Of a stretch of DNA of 64,000 nucleotides, positions 34,713 to 42,962 are shown one piece after another. The notes below the pieces were generated by a model, which worked only from the letters and a program-made list of their open reading frames with translations, was not told the DNA's origin and did no database searches. Position 1 is the stretch's first letter. Each line of letters begins with the position of its first letter. The position numbers were made by a program, and so were the translations under genes. The stretch covers positions 868,001 through 932,000 of the forward strand of contig JADJBB010000025.1 in NCBI GenBank assembly GCA_016703965.1. Reading direction: 5' to 3'. The DNA is from Acidobacteriota bacterium (GTDB taxonomy: Bacteria; Acidobacteriota; Blastocatellia; Pyrinomonadales; Pyrinomonadaceae).

Positions 34713-36281
34713 TTATATCTTTTGAGCGATCGATTTGCCCTGCATGAACTGAAGCAAATATTCTCGTCCACCGGCCTTCGAGTCAGTTCCGCTCATATTG
34801 AAACCACCGAACGGATGAACACCGACCAAAGCTCCGGTGCATTTTCGATTTAGGTAAAGATTACCCACGTGAAAATCGCGCCGTGCTTGATCCAACCGTT
34901 CCTGAGATGCAGAATATACCGCACCAGTAAGCCCGAATTCTGTGTCATTTGCAATTTCGATCGCGTGGTCGTAATCGCGTGCCTTGATCACCGCCAAAAC
35001 CGGTGCGAAAACCTCTTCCTGCTCAAGTGTAGAGCCCGCGGCAACATCATCAACGATCGTCGGCTCAATATAATAACCAGTCGAATCGTCGCCTTTCCCG
35101 CCTGTCAAAACCGTTCCACCCTCGGCAATCGCTTTCTCGATATAACCAAGCGTATTGTCGAATGAGCGCTTATTGATCACCGCCGAGACATTCGTATCGC
35201 CTTCGGTTGGCTGCCCGATCTTCAGTTTCTTTGTCAGAGCGACGATTTTTTCAACCAACTCGTCGTGGACCTTTTCGTCGACTATAAGCCGCGAACAAGC
35301 CGAGCATTTCTGTCCCTGGAACCCGAACGCTGCCTGTACGATACCCGTCGCTGCCGAATCAAGATCGGCATCATCGGCAACCACGATCGCGTCCTTGCCG
35401 CCCATTTCAGCGATAACACGTTTGATCCATATCTGGCCGGGCCTAGTCTTAGCAGCCTCCTCATTAATATGAAGGCCGACGCCCTTCGATCCTGTGAACG
35501 AAATAAAACGCGTCTTAGGGCTCGTCACCATAGCTTCGCCCGTGGCGGCACTTCCGCTGATGTAGTTGACCACGCCGGCGGGCAAACCGACTTCTTCTAC
35601 TATCTCCATGAACTTTGCCGCGATCGTCGGCGAATCGGACGAAGGCTTGAGAACCACGGTATTTCCAGATACAACTGCGGCCAGAGTCATCCCCGCCATG
35701 ATCGCGAGTGGAAAGTTCCACGGCGGGATCACAGCTCCGACGCCGAGCGGGATGTACTCAAAGATATTTCTTTCGCCCGGATACGGCGTGATAGGCTGCT
35801 CCGCTGCCCATTTGAGCATTTCGCGGCCATAGAATTCACAAAAATCGATCGCTTCAGCGGTGTCTCCGTCGGCCTCGGCCCATGTCTTCGATACCTCATA
35901 AACCATCCAAGCCGAAAGCTCGTGCTTTCGCTGTCGCATGATGTCGGCGACCTTAAATAGATACTCGGCACGAGCCGCCGGATCGACATTTCGCCACGTT
36001 GTGAACGCCGCGGTCGCCGCATCAATAGCTTTCTCGACCAAAGAAGTATCCGAATCGCCTTCCGAAAAAACGCCGACGACTTCCGAAGTATTTGACGGGC
36101 TAATGCTCTTAAACTTATGTTCAAGTGCGATCTTTTCGCCGTTGATCACGATAGGATATTCACGGCCAAGCTCGCTCTTAACCTTAGCGAGAGCCGCTCG
36201 CATCGCGTCGGCATTTTCTGCCTTTGAAAAATCTGTAAATGGTTCGTTTCTGAATTCGTCCAATGTTCTTTGTGCTTGCAT
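34713..36281 (-). CDS. L-glutamate gamma-semialdehyde (P5C) dehydrogenase
   Basis: 522 aa from the ATG at 36281 (MQAQRTLDEFRNEPF); the longer frame begins inside the upstream gene. It oxidises proline-derived glutamate semialdehyde to glutamate with NAD+. Aldehyde dehydrogenase features: PWNFPLAIMAG, EMGGKDAIVV (general-base Glu), GQKCSACSRLIV (catalytic Cys) and the KCTGALVGVHPFGGFNMSGT end. The length and the DFSKAENADAM start fit the RocA/PruA2 group. Its start is 4 nt after the stop of the upstream barrel-like protein. No proline dehydrogenase is in the window. Confidence 0.92.
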   Translation of the reverse strand: MQAQRTLDEFRNEPFTDFSKAENADAMRAALAKVKSELGREYPIVINGEKIALEHKFKSISPSNTSEVVGVFSEGDSDTSLVEKAIDAATAAFTTWRNVDPAARAEYLFKVADIMRQRKHELSAWMVYEVSKTWAEADGDTAEAIDFCEFYGREMLKWAAEQPITPYPGERNIFEYIPLGVGAVIPPWNFPLAIMAGMTLAAVVSGNTVVLKPSSDSPTIAAKFMEIVEEVGLPAGVVNYISGSAATGEAMVTSPKTRFISFTGSKGVGLHINEEAAKTRPGQIWIKRVIAEMGGKDAIVVADDADLDSAATGIVQAAFGFQGQKCSACSRLIVDEKVHDELVEKIVALTKKLKIGQPTEGDTNVSAVINKRSFDNTLGYIEKAIAEGGTVLTGGKGDDSTGYYIEPTIVDDVAAGSTLEQEEVFAPVLAVIKARDYDHAIEIANDTEFGLTGAVYSASQERLDQARRDFHVGNLYLNRKCTGALVGVHPFGGFNMSGTDSKAGGREYLLQFMQGKSIAQKI

Positions 36282-36285
36282 AATA

Positions 36286-36981
36286 CTAAAACGTGTAACC
36301 GTAATAAGCTGCAAAAGCATTGTTGCCTCTGCCTGAGTTGCCAAAACTGTAGCCCGACAAAATGTACTGCCGCGTTGATATCTGATAATTGATCCCGGCG
36401 GAAGAGTAGCCTAATCGGTTCTGCCCTGAATACCAATCAGCCACGAAGCTGAATTTCTTTGCGATCGGCTGAACCGCCGCCGCCATCACGCCTGTTCTGG
36501 TACCAAAATCATTCCCGCGGAACACATGGTAAACGCCGCCGGTGACTGTCAGTCCGTTGAGCGGTTCAATGATCTTGCTGGCGTTGCCGTAAACCATGAT
36601 CGCGGTTTTATCGCCATTTGTTTGCCGAACGGGAACAAAGACGACCGTCCCGCCAGAAACGCTAACACCGAGCTTTTCGTTGCGATAAATGTTCTGTTTA
36701 AGGCTGAATTCAACTTGCCCCGTGGAGTCGCCGAGACCCTTGGTCAAATAAAAATTCGTTCCAACTTCGGTCCGGTTCCCGAGTCCGTACGAGACTCTGT
36801 AGCCGTACGTTTGAAAGCCGCCGTCTCGATAAGAGACCGGCTTTGTAATAAAGTCAGCTTCGAGTCCCCACGAACCGCGGCTCTGCGTATCCGCCGAAGG
36901 GATGTTGAAAATAGTTGTCTGAGCCGCTGCTTGCAGAACGGCGGTCGCCAAGATGAATACAAGAATGACAGTTTTTAGCAT
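36286..36981 (-). CDS. Probable outer-membrane beta-barrel protein
   Basis: 231 aa with signal peptide (cleavage near LQAAAQ) and a very strong ribosome site AGGAGGAGAAG. The mature part is a run of amphipathic strands with turns such as SYGLGNRTEVGTNFYLTKGLG and ends YYGYTF, with a terminal Phe as usual for outer-membrane barrels recognised by BamA. About ten to twelve strands can be imagined. It is in one transcript with P5C dehydrogenase. Family unknown. Confidence 0.65.
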   Translation of the reverse strand: MLKTVILVFILATAVLQAAAQTTIFNIPSADTQSRGSWGLEADFITKPVSYRDGGFQTYGYRVSYGLGNRTEVGTNFYLTKGLGDSTGQVEFSLKQNIYRNEKLGVSVSGGTVVFVPVRQTNGDKTAIMVYGNASKIIEPLNGLTVTGGVYHVFRGNDFGTRTGVMAAAVQPIAKKFSFVADWYSGQNRLGYSSAGINYQISTRQYILSGYSFGNSGRGNNAFAAYYGYTF

Positions 36982-37077
36982 CGTCTTCTCCTCCTACTTG
37001 GCACTCTATTGATCCACTTAAAGTTCATGGCTAGGTCGGGGCATAATGACTAGCCGGAAACGTTTTTATTTTTCACT

Positions 37078-37106
37078 ATTCTAATGGACGCCGAGAAAAA
37101 GGTAAA
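37078..37106 (-). promoter_or_regulatory. Candidate sigma70-type promoter for the barrel/P5C dehydrogenase unit
   Basis: On the minus strand TTTACC (37106-37101), a 17-nt spacer and TAGAAT (37083-37078). It lies about 100 nt upstream of the barrel start codon. Confidence 0.4.
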
Positions 37107-37132
37107 TCGATATCACCTATCTCCGCGAGGGC

Positions 37133-37357
37133 TCAGCGATTCCGCTGACGCATGATCTCCCGCTGCTCCCATTCATCAAGCATTTCGGGGAAGATCGCCG
37201 GCCCGGCCTGCTGCCATGCGACCACAAACCGCGGCTTCTGGGTATCGCTTTCATGTTTTACGTAACTCAGGATCAACACCCAGCCTTCACCCAGGTATTT
37301 ATTCAGCTCTCCGCTCGAACCAATCTCCGCAGTCAATTTGGTGTCTTCGATAGTCAA
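37133..37357 (-). CDS. Small protein following deformylase, unknown function
   Basis: 74 aa with a TTG start at 37357, one base past the def stop. The body (ELNKYLGEGWVLILSYV) resembles the beta-alpha core of DUF4177-like small proteins; the C-terminus is charged (WEQREIMRQRNR). A ribosome-like GGAAGTGG occurs at the end of def. Position and composition suggest a real, coupled gene, but the start is uncertain. Confidence 0.55.
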   Translation of the reverse strand: MTIEDTKLTAEIGSSGELNKYLGEGWVLILSYVKHESDTQKPRFVVAWQQAGPAIFPEMLDEWEQREIMRQRNR

Positions 37358-37358
37358 A

Positions 37359-37877
37359 TCAGTTCCACTTCCCTGTTTTTTGTAGTGTTTTGATCTTGCG
37401 CTTGGCGAACTGGCTCTTTAGTGGCGTCATTCGGTCGAGAAAAACAATTCCGTCGCAATGATCATTTTCGTGAAGTATACACCTTGCGGCCAGATCTTTC
37501 ACATCTATTTCTATCTGCTCACCTTTAATATTTTGCGCCCGTGCGATGACACGCATTTCCCGCTTGACGACCTGATAAAGCCCCGGGAACGACAAACAGC
37601 CTTCGTCGCCGACCTGTTCGCCTTCGACGTGGATTATTTCCGGGTTTATCAATACATGCCGCTGGCGTTCGTTGTCCTCGTCCTCCGGCGTGTCCATCAC
37701 AAACAACCGCCGCCCAACCCCAACCTGCGGAGCTGCCAGCCCGACCGCTCGAGCATCCTCCATCGTTACGAACATATCCGCGACCAGACGCTCCAGTTCC
37801 GCATCAAAGACATCCACAGGCTTTCCAACCGTCAATAAGACTGGCTCCGGATAATGAACAATCGGCAGGATAGGCAT
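37359..37877 (-). CDS. def: Peptide deformylase
   Basis: 172 aa from the ATG at 37877 (MPILPIVHYPEPVL), the usual start. All three motifs are present: GLAAPQVGVG, EGCLSFPG and the metal-binding HENDHCDG (HExxH form HENDH). It removes formyl from nascent proteins and pairs functionally with fmt at 31153, but is not in its operon here. The upstream region is a 311-nt gap with a palindrome. Confidence 0.95.
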   Translation of the reverse strand: MPILPIVHYPEPVLLTVGKPVDVFDAELERLVADMFVTMEDARAVGLAAPQVGVGRRLFVMDTPEDEDNERQRHVLINPEIIHVEGEQVGDEGCLSFPGLYQVVKREMRVIARAQNIKGEQIEIDVKDLAARCILHENDHCDGIVFLDRMTPLKSQFAKRKIKTLQKTGKWN

Positions 37878-38188
37878 AACGAATATTCTACGAATAAACG
37901 TTCTTGAGCCCAAATGCGGTCATTCGCCACAACCGGACGGACTCTAAAAAACGCAAAAAATAAGCGCCCCCAATTTTGAAATAATGCCTGCACCGCAAGT
38001 GTTACCATAGAAAGTGTGAATCGTTTCACACTTTAAGAAAAACTCCCTTTTTCTGGGCAGTTCTGTCGTAAAACTGTGGTTTTGGTCTAACTAGTTTCTC
38101 GTTTGCCGGTTTAGAACAGGCAGTTTGGTAGAGGTATTTGCGAGATTGGTCGAATGGTTTTCGATAATTTTTTCTTTGACCAAACTGG
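37878..38188. other. Gene-free stretch upstream of def
   Basis: 311 nt, AT-rich, with short A and T runs. No convincing open frame, -35/-10 pair or terminator was found apart from the palindrome at 38011-38034. Confidence 0.5.
38011..38034. repeat. 10-bp palindrome, copy B of an identical pair
   Basis: AAAGTGTGAA/TTCACACTTT around TCGT, identical over 24 nt to the copy at 25946-25971. It is 134 nt upstream of def and downstream of the haem-binding gene. The flanks of the two copies are unrelated. Confidence 0.6.
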
Positions 38189-38653
38189 CTATTTAACTTC
38201 AAGCTTGGCTCCGGCATCCTTCGTCCAGTCGCAGAGCGCTTTTGCGTCGCTTTCGCTCAGTTTGGATTCGCTGTGGATCCAGAGGTATGACGGGAGAGGC
38301 ATTTCCTTGGATTCGACCTGTTCGCAGATCTCTTCGAGTTTTTTGGTCTTTTTGGTCGGCGCGTAGGTATTGAAAACACTGAAATTTAGATGCCGACGGC
38401 CATCGTCGATGTGATCCTTGAGGAACCAGCCTGATGGCTGAATGTTCGCGTACCACGGATAGATGGTTGTGTTCGTGTGGCAATCGTTGCACGAGCGTCC
38501 GAGTATCTGCGAGATATCCGCGGGAACGGCGACTGCGGCCTCAAGAGTCTCACCCTGAACTACCGGCGGATTGGCCTTATCGATGCGGAAAAACTGCAAA
38601 ACGATAAATCCGAGAGCAAGCAAACCAACAACGATCTTCAGGGTTTTTTTCAT
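38189..38653 (-). CDS. Haem-binding domain protein with CxxCH motif
   Basis: 154 aa from the ATG at 38653 (MKKTLKIVVGLLAL). One N-terminal membrane helix, then a single CNDCH haem-c attachment site at about residues 54-58 followed by NTTIYPWYANIQPSGW, the pattern of the Haem_bd domain (usual form C-x-x-CH...YPWY). Likely anchored on the periplasmic face and possibly linked to electron transfer or anaerobic adaptation. A REPIN-like repeat lies just upstream. Confidence 0.8.
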   Translation of the reverse strand: MKKTLKIVVGLLALGFIVLQFFRIDKANPPVVQGETLEAAVAVPADISQILGRSCNDCHTNTTIYPWYANIQPSGWFLKDHIDDGRRHLNFSVFNTYAPTKKTKKLEEICEQVESKEMPLPSYLWIHSESKLSESDAKALCDWTKDAGAKLEVK

Positions 38654-38666
38654 TCTTGGATTATGG

Positions 38667-38743
38667 TGCAAAAGCCCGCGCGTCAGCAAGGGCGAATCGT
38701 CCCAGTTAAATGATTCGCCCTTGCTGAGGCTCGGGTTTTTGCA
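38667..38743. repeat. REPIN-like long inverted repeat
   Basis: Two 32-nt arms (38667-38698 and 38712-38743) are reverse complements at 29 of 32 positions, around a 13-nt loop. Each arm contains a REP-like unit with GCCCG, CAGCAAGGGCGA and a TGCAAAA outer end. It fills the start region between the haem-binding gene and the divergent desaturase-like gene. Related single units occur at 1773-1802 and 48952-48974. Confidence 0.75.
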
Positions 38744-38800
38744 ATGAATTTTGGCGTTCCCTCTTGATGCAAACCTTGTGAAGAACTATCGTTGGAATTG

Positions 38801-39637
38801 ATGCTTCGTCCTACCGTCATTGCTATTCCATTCTTCGCCCTCATGATCGCATTCGAGGCGTGGTGGGCGTATCGGAAAGGATCGGACGAATACGCTGATC
38901 GGAAAGATACGTGGGGTAATATCTTTCTTGGTTTTATGAGCGTTGTCTGGGGCGCTTTGTTTGGGCTACTGACCGGCGGGGTCTATCTGTTCTTTTACGA
39001 CATCGCTCCTTACAAGTTTCCCGCCGATGCCTGGTGGACGTGGGTGGCGTTGTTCTTTGTCGATGATCTGGCATACTACATTTTCCATCGGGTCAGCCAC
39101 GAAATGAGGCTGTTTTGGAATTTCCACGTTGTCCATCATTCGAGCGAGCACTACAATTTGAGCGTCGCGGTGCGTCAGAGCTGGTTCAGCGGTACGCTGC
39201 ATTGGATCTTTTACGCGACCGTCATGCTTCTTGGGTTTGCTCCGTGGATGTTTGCCGTGATGCACGGTTTTAACCTGATCTACCAGTTCTGGATCCATAC
39301 AAGATTCATCAAAACGATGGGTCGGCCGTTCGAATATATCTTTAACACACCCTCGCATCATCGCGTCCATCACGGGGTGAACAATCCGTATTTGGATAAG
39401 AATTACGCAGGCGTGCTGATCATTTGGGACAGAATGTTTGGTTCATTTATTTCGGAAACCGAAGAACCGCGATATGGAATAATCACACCGATACGAAGCT
39501 ACAATCCGCTTTGGATAAACACGCACGGTTGGTTCGAGATGTTTCAGGCGATGAAAAGACAGGCCGGAATTGGTAAAAAGTTGAAATGCATTTTCGGCTC
39601 GCCGAATATGGACCTGGTTAAAACCTATGAGAATTAA
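38801..39637 (+). CDS. Sterol desaturase/fatty acid hydroxylase family membrane protein
   Basis: 278 aa from the ATG at 38801 (a TTG three codons upstream is possible). About four membrane helices. The di-iron His boxes are complete: HRVSH, HHSSEHYN, and THHR-type HHRVHHGVNN, plus a distal His. Family members hydroxylate or desaturate lipids and need O2. The precise substrate (fatty acid, sphingoid or carotenoid) is unknown. Its last 11 nt overlap the next gene. Confidence 0.9.
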   Translation: MLRPTVIAIPFFALMIAFEAWWAYRKGSDEYADRKDTWGNIFLGFMSVVWGALFGLLTGGVYLFFYDIAPYKFPADAWWTWVALFFVDDLAYYIFHRVSHEMRLFWNFHVVHHSSEHYNLSVAVRQSWFSGTLHWIFYATVMLLGFAPWMFAVMHGFNLIYQFWIHTRFIKTMGRPFEYIFNTPSHHRVHHGVNNPYLDKNYAGVLIIWDRMFGSFISETEEPRYGIITPIRSYNPLWINTHGWFEMFQAMKRQAGIGKKLKCIFGSPNMDLVKTYEN

Positions 39638-40352
39638 ACTATTACTTTCGGCAATCTGCATCGCCGCTTTTTCGACGCTCGCGTTCGGCCAGCACGTAAC
39701 CATCACTAAGAAAACGGTCACCTACAAACGTCCAAAACCCCGGATGTTCAAGAAAACGTTCACCATCGAATTTCCCGTCGTAAAAGCATCGACGCCCGCA
39801 CTTTCGAGAAAGATCGAAAAGGCGATCAGCCCACTCAGCGTTCTCGGCATCAGTATTAAGGAAGAGATGTCCGAGTATCAGTGGCTCGAGGCTTCTGATT
39901 TTGAGGTCCTATATAACGATAACGGCGTGATCTGCGTATCGCACTCAATGGAAGGCACTGCTGCGTATCCCTCAAGCATGACCCGAACCGTCGTTGTCGA
40001 TGCCAAGACCGGCATTGTCGCGAAACCATCCGCTGTTTTTACCAATATTCCCGGCCTGATCGCTATGATCAAGAAAGGCCAAAAGGAAGAGATCGCGGCA
40101 TCGATCATCGAGATCAAGAAAGAGCCTGATTGGCAGGAGCCGAATCCGGAACGGCTTTTTGAGAACGCGGACTTTAAGGCCGCGAATCTCGAAGGCTACT
40201 CAGTTTCCAAAGACGGTGTGATGTTCAATTACAGCTACGGCTTCCCGCACGTTATACAGGCGATCGAACCGGCAGGCGTGTTTTCTTACACATGGGCTCA
40301 AATGAAGCCATATATCAAACGCGGCGGTTTGCTCGGACGCATCGCTCGTTAA
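39627..40352 (+). CDS. Secreted RsiV/DUF3298-like protein
   Basis: 241 aa, signal peptide ending near LAFGQ. The body runs FTIEFPVV...ALSRKIEKAIS, WLEASDFEVLYNDNGVICVSHSMEG, TRTVVVDAKTGI, and DGVMFNYSYGFPHVIQAIEPAGVFSYTWAQMKPYI, the order of the DUF3298 domain of RsiV-type proteins. Those act as anti-sigma or lysozyme-sensing domains when tethered; this one is only secreted, so its role is unknown. The start overlaps the desaturase gene by 11 nt. Confidence 0.65.
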   Translation: MRIKLLLSAICIAAFSTLAFGQHVTITKKTVTYKRPKPRMFKKTFTIEFPVVKASTPALSRKIEKAISPLSVLGISIKEEMSEYQWLEASDFEVLYNDNGVICVSHSMEGTAAYPSSMTRTVVVDAKTGIVAKPSAVFTNIPGLIAMIKKGQKEEIAASIIEIKKEPDWQEPNPERLFENADFKAANLEGYSVSKDGVMFNYSYGFPHVIQAIEPAGVFSYTWAQMKPYIKRGGLLGRIAR

Positions 40353-40368
40353 TATACTGATTCCAAGT

Positions 40369-40770
40369 ATGAGTGAAAGAAAGATCAGAGTTTTGGTCGC
40401 CAAACCCGGCCTCGACGGCCACGATCGCGGTGCGAAAGTCATCGCCCGTGCCCTGCGTGACGCCGGAATGGAAGTGATCTACACCGGTTTGCGTCAAACT
40501 CCGGAAATGATCGCGTCCGCCGCTTTGCAGGAAGACGTCGACGCCGTCGGCATCTCGATCCTCAGCGGTGCGCACAACACGTTATGCCCGCGGATCGTCA
40601 ATCTGCTCAGGGAAAACGGTATGGACGACACGCTTGTACTGGTCGGCGGCATCGTTCCACAAGAAGACATCGTTACGCTCAAAGCTAACGGCGTCTCCGA
40701 AGTATTCCTGCCGGGAACCTCGACTGAAGATATTGTAAAGTACATCAATGCCAACGTCCGTACAGTTTAG
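40369..40770 (+). CDS. Cobalamin-binding subunit of a methylmalonyl-CoA mutase-type enzyme
   Basis: 133 aa. Standalone B12-binding domain with the base-off motif DxHxxG (D16-H18-G21, in KPGLDGHDRGAK), then SILSGAH and LVGGIVPQED, typical of the C-terminal domain of methylmalonyl-CoA or isobutyryl-CoA mutases. It needs a separate large subunit, which is not in the window. It fits a branched-chain/odd-chain acyl-CoA catabolism neighbourhood with the AtuA and carboxylase genes. Confidence 0.92.
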   Translation: MSERKIRVLVAKPGLDGHDRGAKVIARALRDAGMEVIYTGLRQTPEMIASAALQEDVDAVGISILSGAHNTLCPRIVNLLRENGMDDTLVLVGGIVPQEDIVTLKANGVSEVFLPGTSTEDIVKYINANVRTV

Positions 40771-40821
40771 TACGCAACCGCACATAACGCTCCGTTCCTA
40801 AATGCAATTATATTAGCGTGT

Positions 40822-40827
40822 TATAAT
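40822..40827 (+). promoter_or_regulatory. Candidate -10 box (TATAAT)
   Basis: A perfect TATAAT in TTATAATGAC, about 29 nt before the small secreted protein's ATG, which leaves a short leader with an AGGGGAG ribosome site. A -35 at the right distance is poor. Confidence 0.4.
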
Positions 40828-40855
40828 GACATTGATATCAAAAGGGGAGATTTCT

Positions 40856-41200
40856 ATGAATAAAATCAAATCTATACTCATGGCCTTTGCGTTCGTCATG
40901 ACGATCACGTTTATTGGCGGTGCTGTTTCGACCCACGCCCAAGACACGATGATGGGCAAGATGGGCGACAAGGTCCAGAAGACGACGAAAAAGGTTTACA
41001 ACAAATCAAAATACGGTGTTAAAAGAGGCTACCGCGTCGGCTTTGAAACCGGCGGCAAGGTTTGGAACGGTAGCAAATGGGTCGCCAAAAAATCGTGGAA
41101 AGGCGGCACCTGGGTGGCTGTTAAAACTGCGAATGGCACAAAATGGGTCTATCGCAAGAGCAAGAGAGCGATCGTTGGAAGCCCATCGCGCAGGCCGTAA
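40856..41200 (+). CDS. Small secreted Trp/Lys-repeat basic protein
   Basis: 114 aa from the ATG at 40856, with AGGGGAG 8 nt upstream. Signal peptide (cleavage near STHAQ). The mature part (~75 aa) is strongly basic and consists of three imperfect 11-13 residue repeats: VWNGSKWVAKKS, WKGGTWVAVKT and ANGTKWVYRKS, each a short pair of beta strands with Trp and Lys. It is followed by its own terminator. No family recognised; binding to anionic polymers or the cell surface would fit but is a guess. Confidence 0.65.
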   Translation: MNKIKSILMAFAFVMTITFIGGAVSTHAQDTMMGKMGDKVQKTTKKVYNKSKYGVKRGYRVGFETGGKVWNGSKWVAKKSWKGGTWVAVKTANGTKWVYRKSKRAIVGSPSRRP

Positions 41201-41226
41201 GTTATAACCGAATAAGATTTTGCAAT

Positions 41227-41268
41227 ATACCGCTTCGTTCCTTTTGGTTCGAAGCGGTATTATTATTT
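41227..41268 (+). terminator. Rho-independent terminator after the small basic protein
   Basis: 11-bp perfect stem ATACCGCTTCG/CGAAGCGGTAT (41227-41237 with 41250-41260), then TATTATTTTTT. It ends the transcript 27 nt after the stop and isolates the small gene from atuA. Confidence 0.88.
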
Positions 41269-41284
41269 TTTACGAACACTAACC

Positions 41285-42652
41285 ATGAAAGATAAGATAC
41301 GCGTCGCAGGCGGACAGGGATTTTGGGGAGACCTTCTAACGGCTCCGGTCGATCAGGTGCGAAAAGGGCCGATCGATTATCTAATGCTCGATTATCTGGC
41401 CGAGGTCACGATGTCGATCCTGCAAAAACAGCGTTCTCGCAACCCGGAAGCTGGCTACGCCCGGGATTTTGTCTCACTGCTCGGCGAGATCTTGCCGGAT
41501 TGCGTCGAAAAGAACATTAAGGTCCTGTCGAACGCCGGCGGCGTAAATGTTCCGGGCTGCGCGGAAGCGATCCGTGAAACTGCCGCCGGTCTCGGCCTGC
41601 AGGGCAAAGTAAAGATCGGAATAGTTACTGGCGACGACGTGCTCGACAAACTCGACGACTGGCTTGCCGATGGTATTAAGATCGATTCTATGGACGACGG
41701 TACGCCGCTCGCATCGATCCGCGATAAGGTCCAGTCCGCCAACGTCTATCTCGGATCCGCTCCGCTCGTTGAGGCTTTGGGCAAAGGTGCCAATATCATC
41801 GTCGGCGGACGGCTGACCGACACAGGTTTGACGCTCGCTCCACTGGTGCATGAATTCGGCTGGAGTTTCGACGACTGGGACAAGATCTCAGCCGGAACGA
41901 TCGCCGGGCACATCATCGAATGCGGCGCCCAATCGAGCGGCGGCAATTGCCAGTACGACTGGCAAAACATCCCCGACATGGCAAACATTGGCTTCCCGAT
42001 CATCGAGGCCTCGCCAAACGGCGAATTCGTCGTGACCAAACACGAAGGAACCGGCGGCCGCGTCAACATTCAGTCCGTCAAAGAGCAGCTCTTATACGAA
42101 ATGGGCGATCCGCATTCATACATCACACCGGATGTCGTAGCCGATTTTGCCTCGATCCAGCTAGCAGCCGTAGGTGATAACCGCGTCAAGGTCTATGGAA
42201 TCACCGGCCACCCGAAAACCGACTTCTACAAAGTCTCCATCGCCTACACCGGCGGCTGGAAATCCGTCGGCACACTAGTCTATTCCTGGCCCGACGCGAA
42301 CAAGAAAGCTAAGGCCGCAGACCGCATCCTCCGCGAACGGCTCGACAACCTCGGCCTAAAATTCGACACGATCCTAACCGAATTCGTCGGCGTAAACGCC
42401 ACCCACGGCCACCTCTCAGGCGAGCCTGCCAGCGACATCCCCGAAGTCCAATTCCGAATCGGAGTTCGCGGCCAGAACAAGGCAGATGTCGAAAGATTTA
42501 CAAAAGAGATCGCCCCGTTGATCCTTACGGGTCCACCATCAGTAACTGGTTTTGCAGGTGGTCGCCCGAAGGTCGAGGAGATAATGGCTTATTTTCCAGC
42601 GTTGATACCGAAATCGTTGATCGAGACGAAAGTTGAGATCGTTGAGGCCTGA
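41285..42652 (+). CDS. AtuA-like protein (DUF1446), N-terminal domain only
   Basis: 455 aa, starting MKDKIRVAGGQGFWGD. Signatures of the acyclic terpene utilisation AtuA / DUF1446 family: IDYLMLDYLAEVTMSIL, VLSNAGGVNVPGC, GGRLTDTGLTLAPLVHEFGW, GHIIECGAQSSGGN. In Pseudomonas the family belongs to citronellol/geraniol breakdown next to a geranyl-CoA carboxylase; in other bacteria it sits with acyl-CoA carboxylases. The usual C-terminal ~110-residue domain is missing here and is encoded separately at 46629-46970 on the other strand. Enzymatic step unknown. Confidence 0.85.
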   Translation: MKDKIRVAGGQGFWGDLLTAPVDQVRKGPIDYLMLDYLAEVTMSILQKQRSRNPEAGYARDFVSLLGEILPDCVEKNIKVLSNAGGVNVPGCAEAIRETAAGLGLQGKVKIGIVTGDDVLDKLDDWLADGIKIDSMDDGTPLASIRDKVQSANVYLGSAPLVEALGKGANIIVGGRLTDTGLTLAPLVHEFGWSFDDWDKISAGTIAGHIIECGAQSSGGNCQYDWQNIPDMANIGFPIIEASPNGEFVVTKHEGTGGRVNIQSVKEQLLYEMGDPHSYITPDVVADFASIQLAAVGDNRVKVYGITGHPKTDFYKVSIAYTGGWKSVGTLVYSWPDANKKAKAADRILRERLDNLGLKFDTILTEFVGVNATHGHLSGEPASDIPEVQFRIGVRGQNKADVERFTKEIAPLILTGPPSVTGFAGGRPKVEEIMAYFPALIPKSLIETKVEIVEA

Positions 42653-42656
42653 CACG

Positions 42657-42962
42657 ATGCTTGATGAAATCAAACGGGAATGGGATTTGTGGAAGAGTGT
42701 CCCGTTCCCACTGGGAGCTTCCAAACCCGACAGGCCAGATCTGGTTTCGATTGATACATTTTCGGCTGGGTGTATTACCGTCTTCATCGAACGTGAAGGA
42801 AAATTGGACATGAAACGGATGACTTGCCTTCGCCAATGTTCACAAGATCTAGATACGTGTCTTGATCAACTAAACGGCGATACGCTTGAATACTTCGCAA
42901 GGTTGTCCAGTCTCTCCAAAATGATTCTAAATGCGATAGACGTTACTTCTCTAGAAACGTAG
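42657..42962 (+). CDS. Small cytosolic protein of unknown function
   Basis: 101 aa from the ATG at 42657, 4 nt after the atuA stop, with GAGG upstream. Acidic helix at the start (MLDEIKREWDLWKS), a middle strand pair (ITVFIEREGKLDMKRM), three Cys, and a helical end. Its 3' end overlaps the convergent enoyl-CoA hydratase stop by 20 nt. Codon use looks somewhat AT-richer than the neighbours. Not recognised. Confidence 0.5.
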   Translation: MLDEIKREWDLWKSVPFPLGASKPDRPDLVSIDTFSAGCITVFIEREGKLDMKRMTCLRQCSQDLDTCLDQLNGDTLEYFARLSSLSKMILNAIDVTSLET

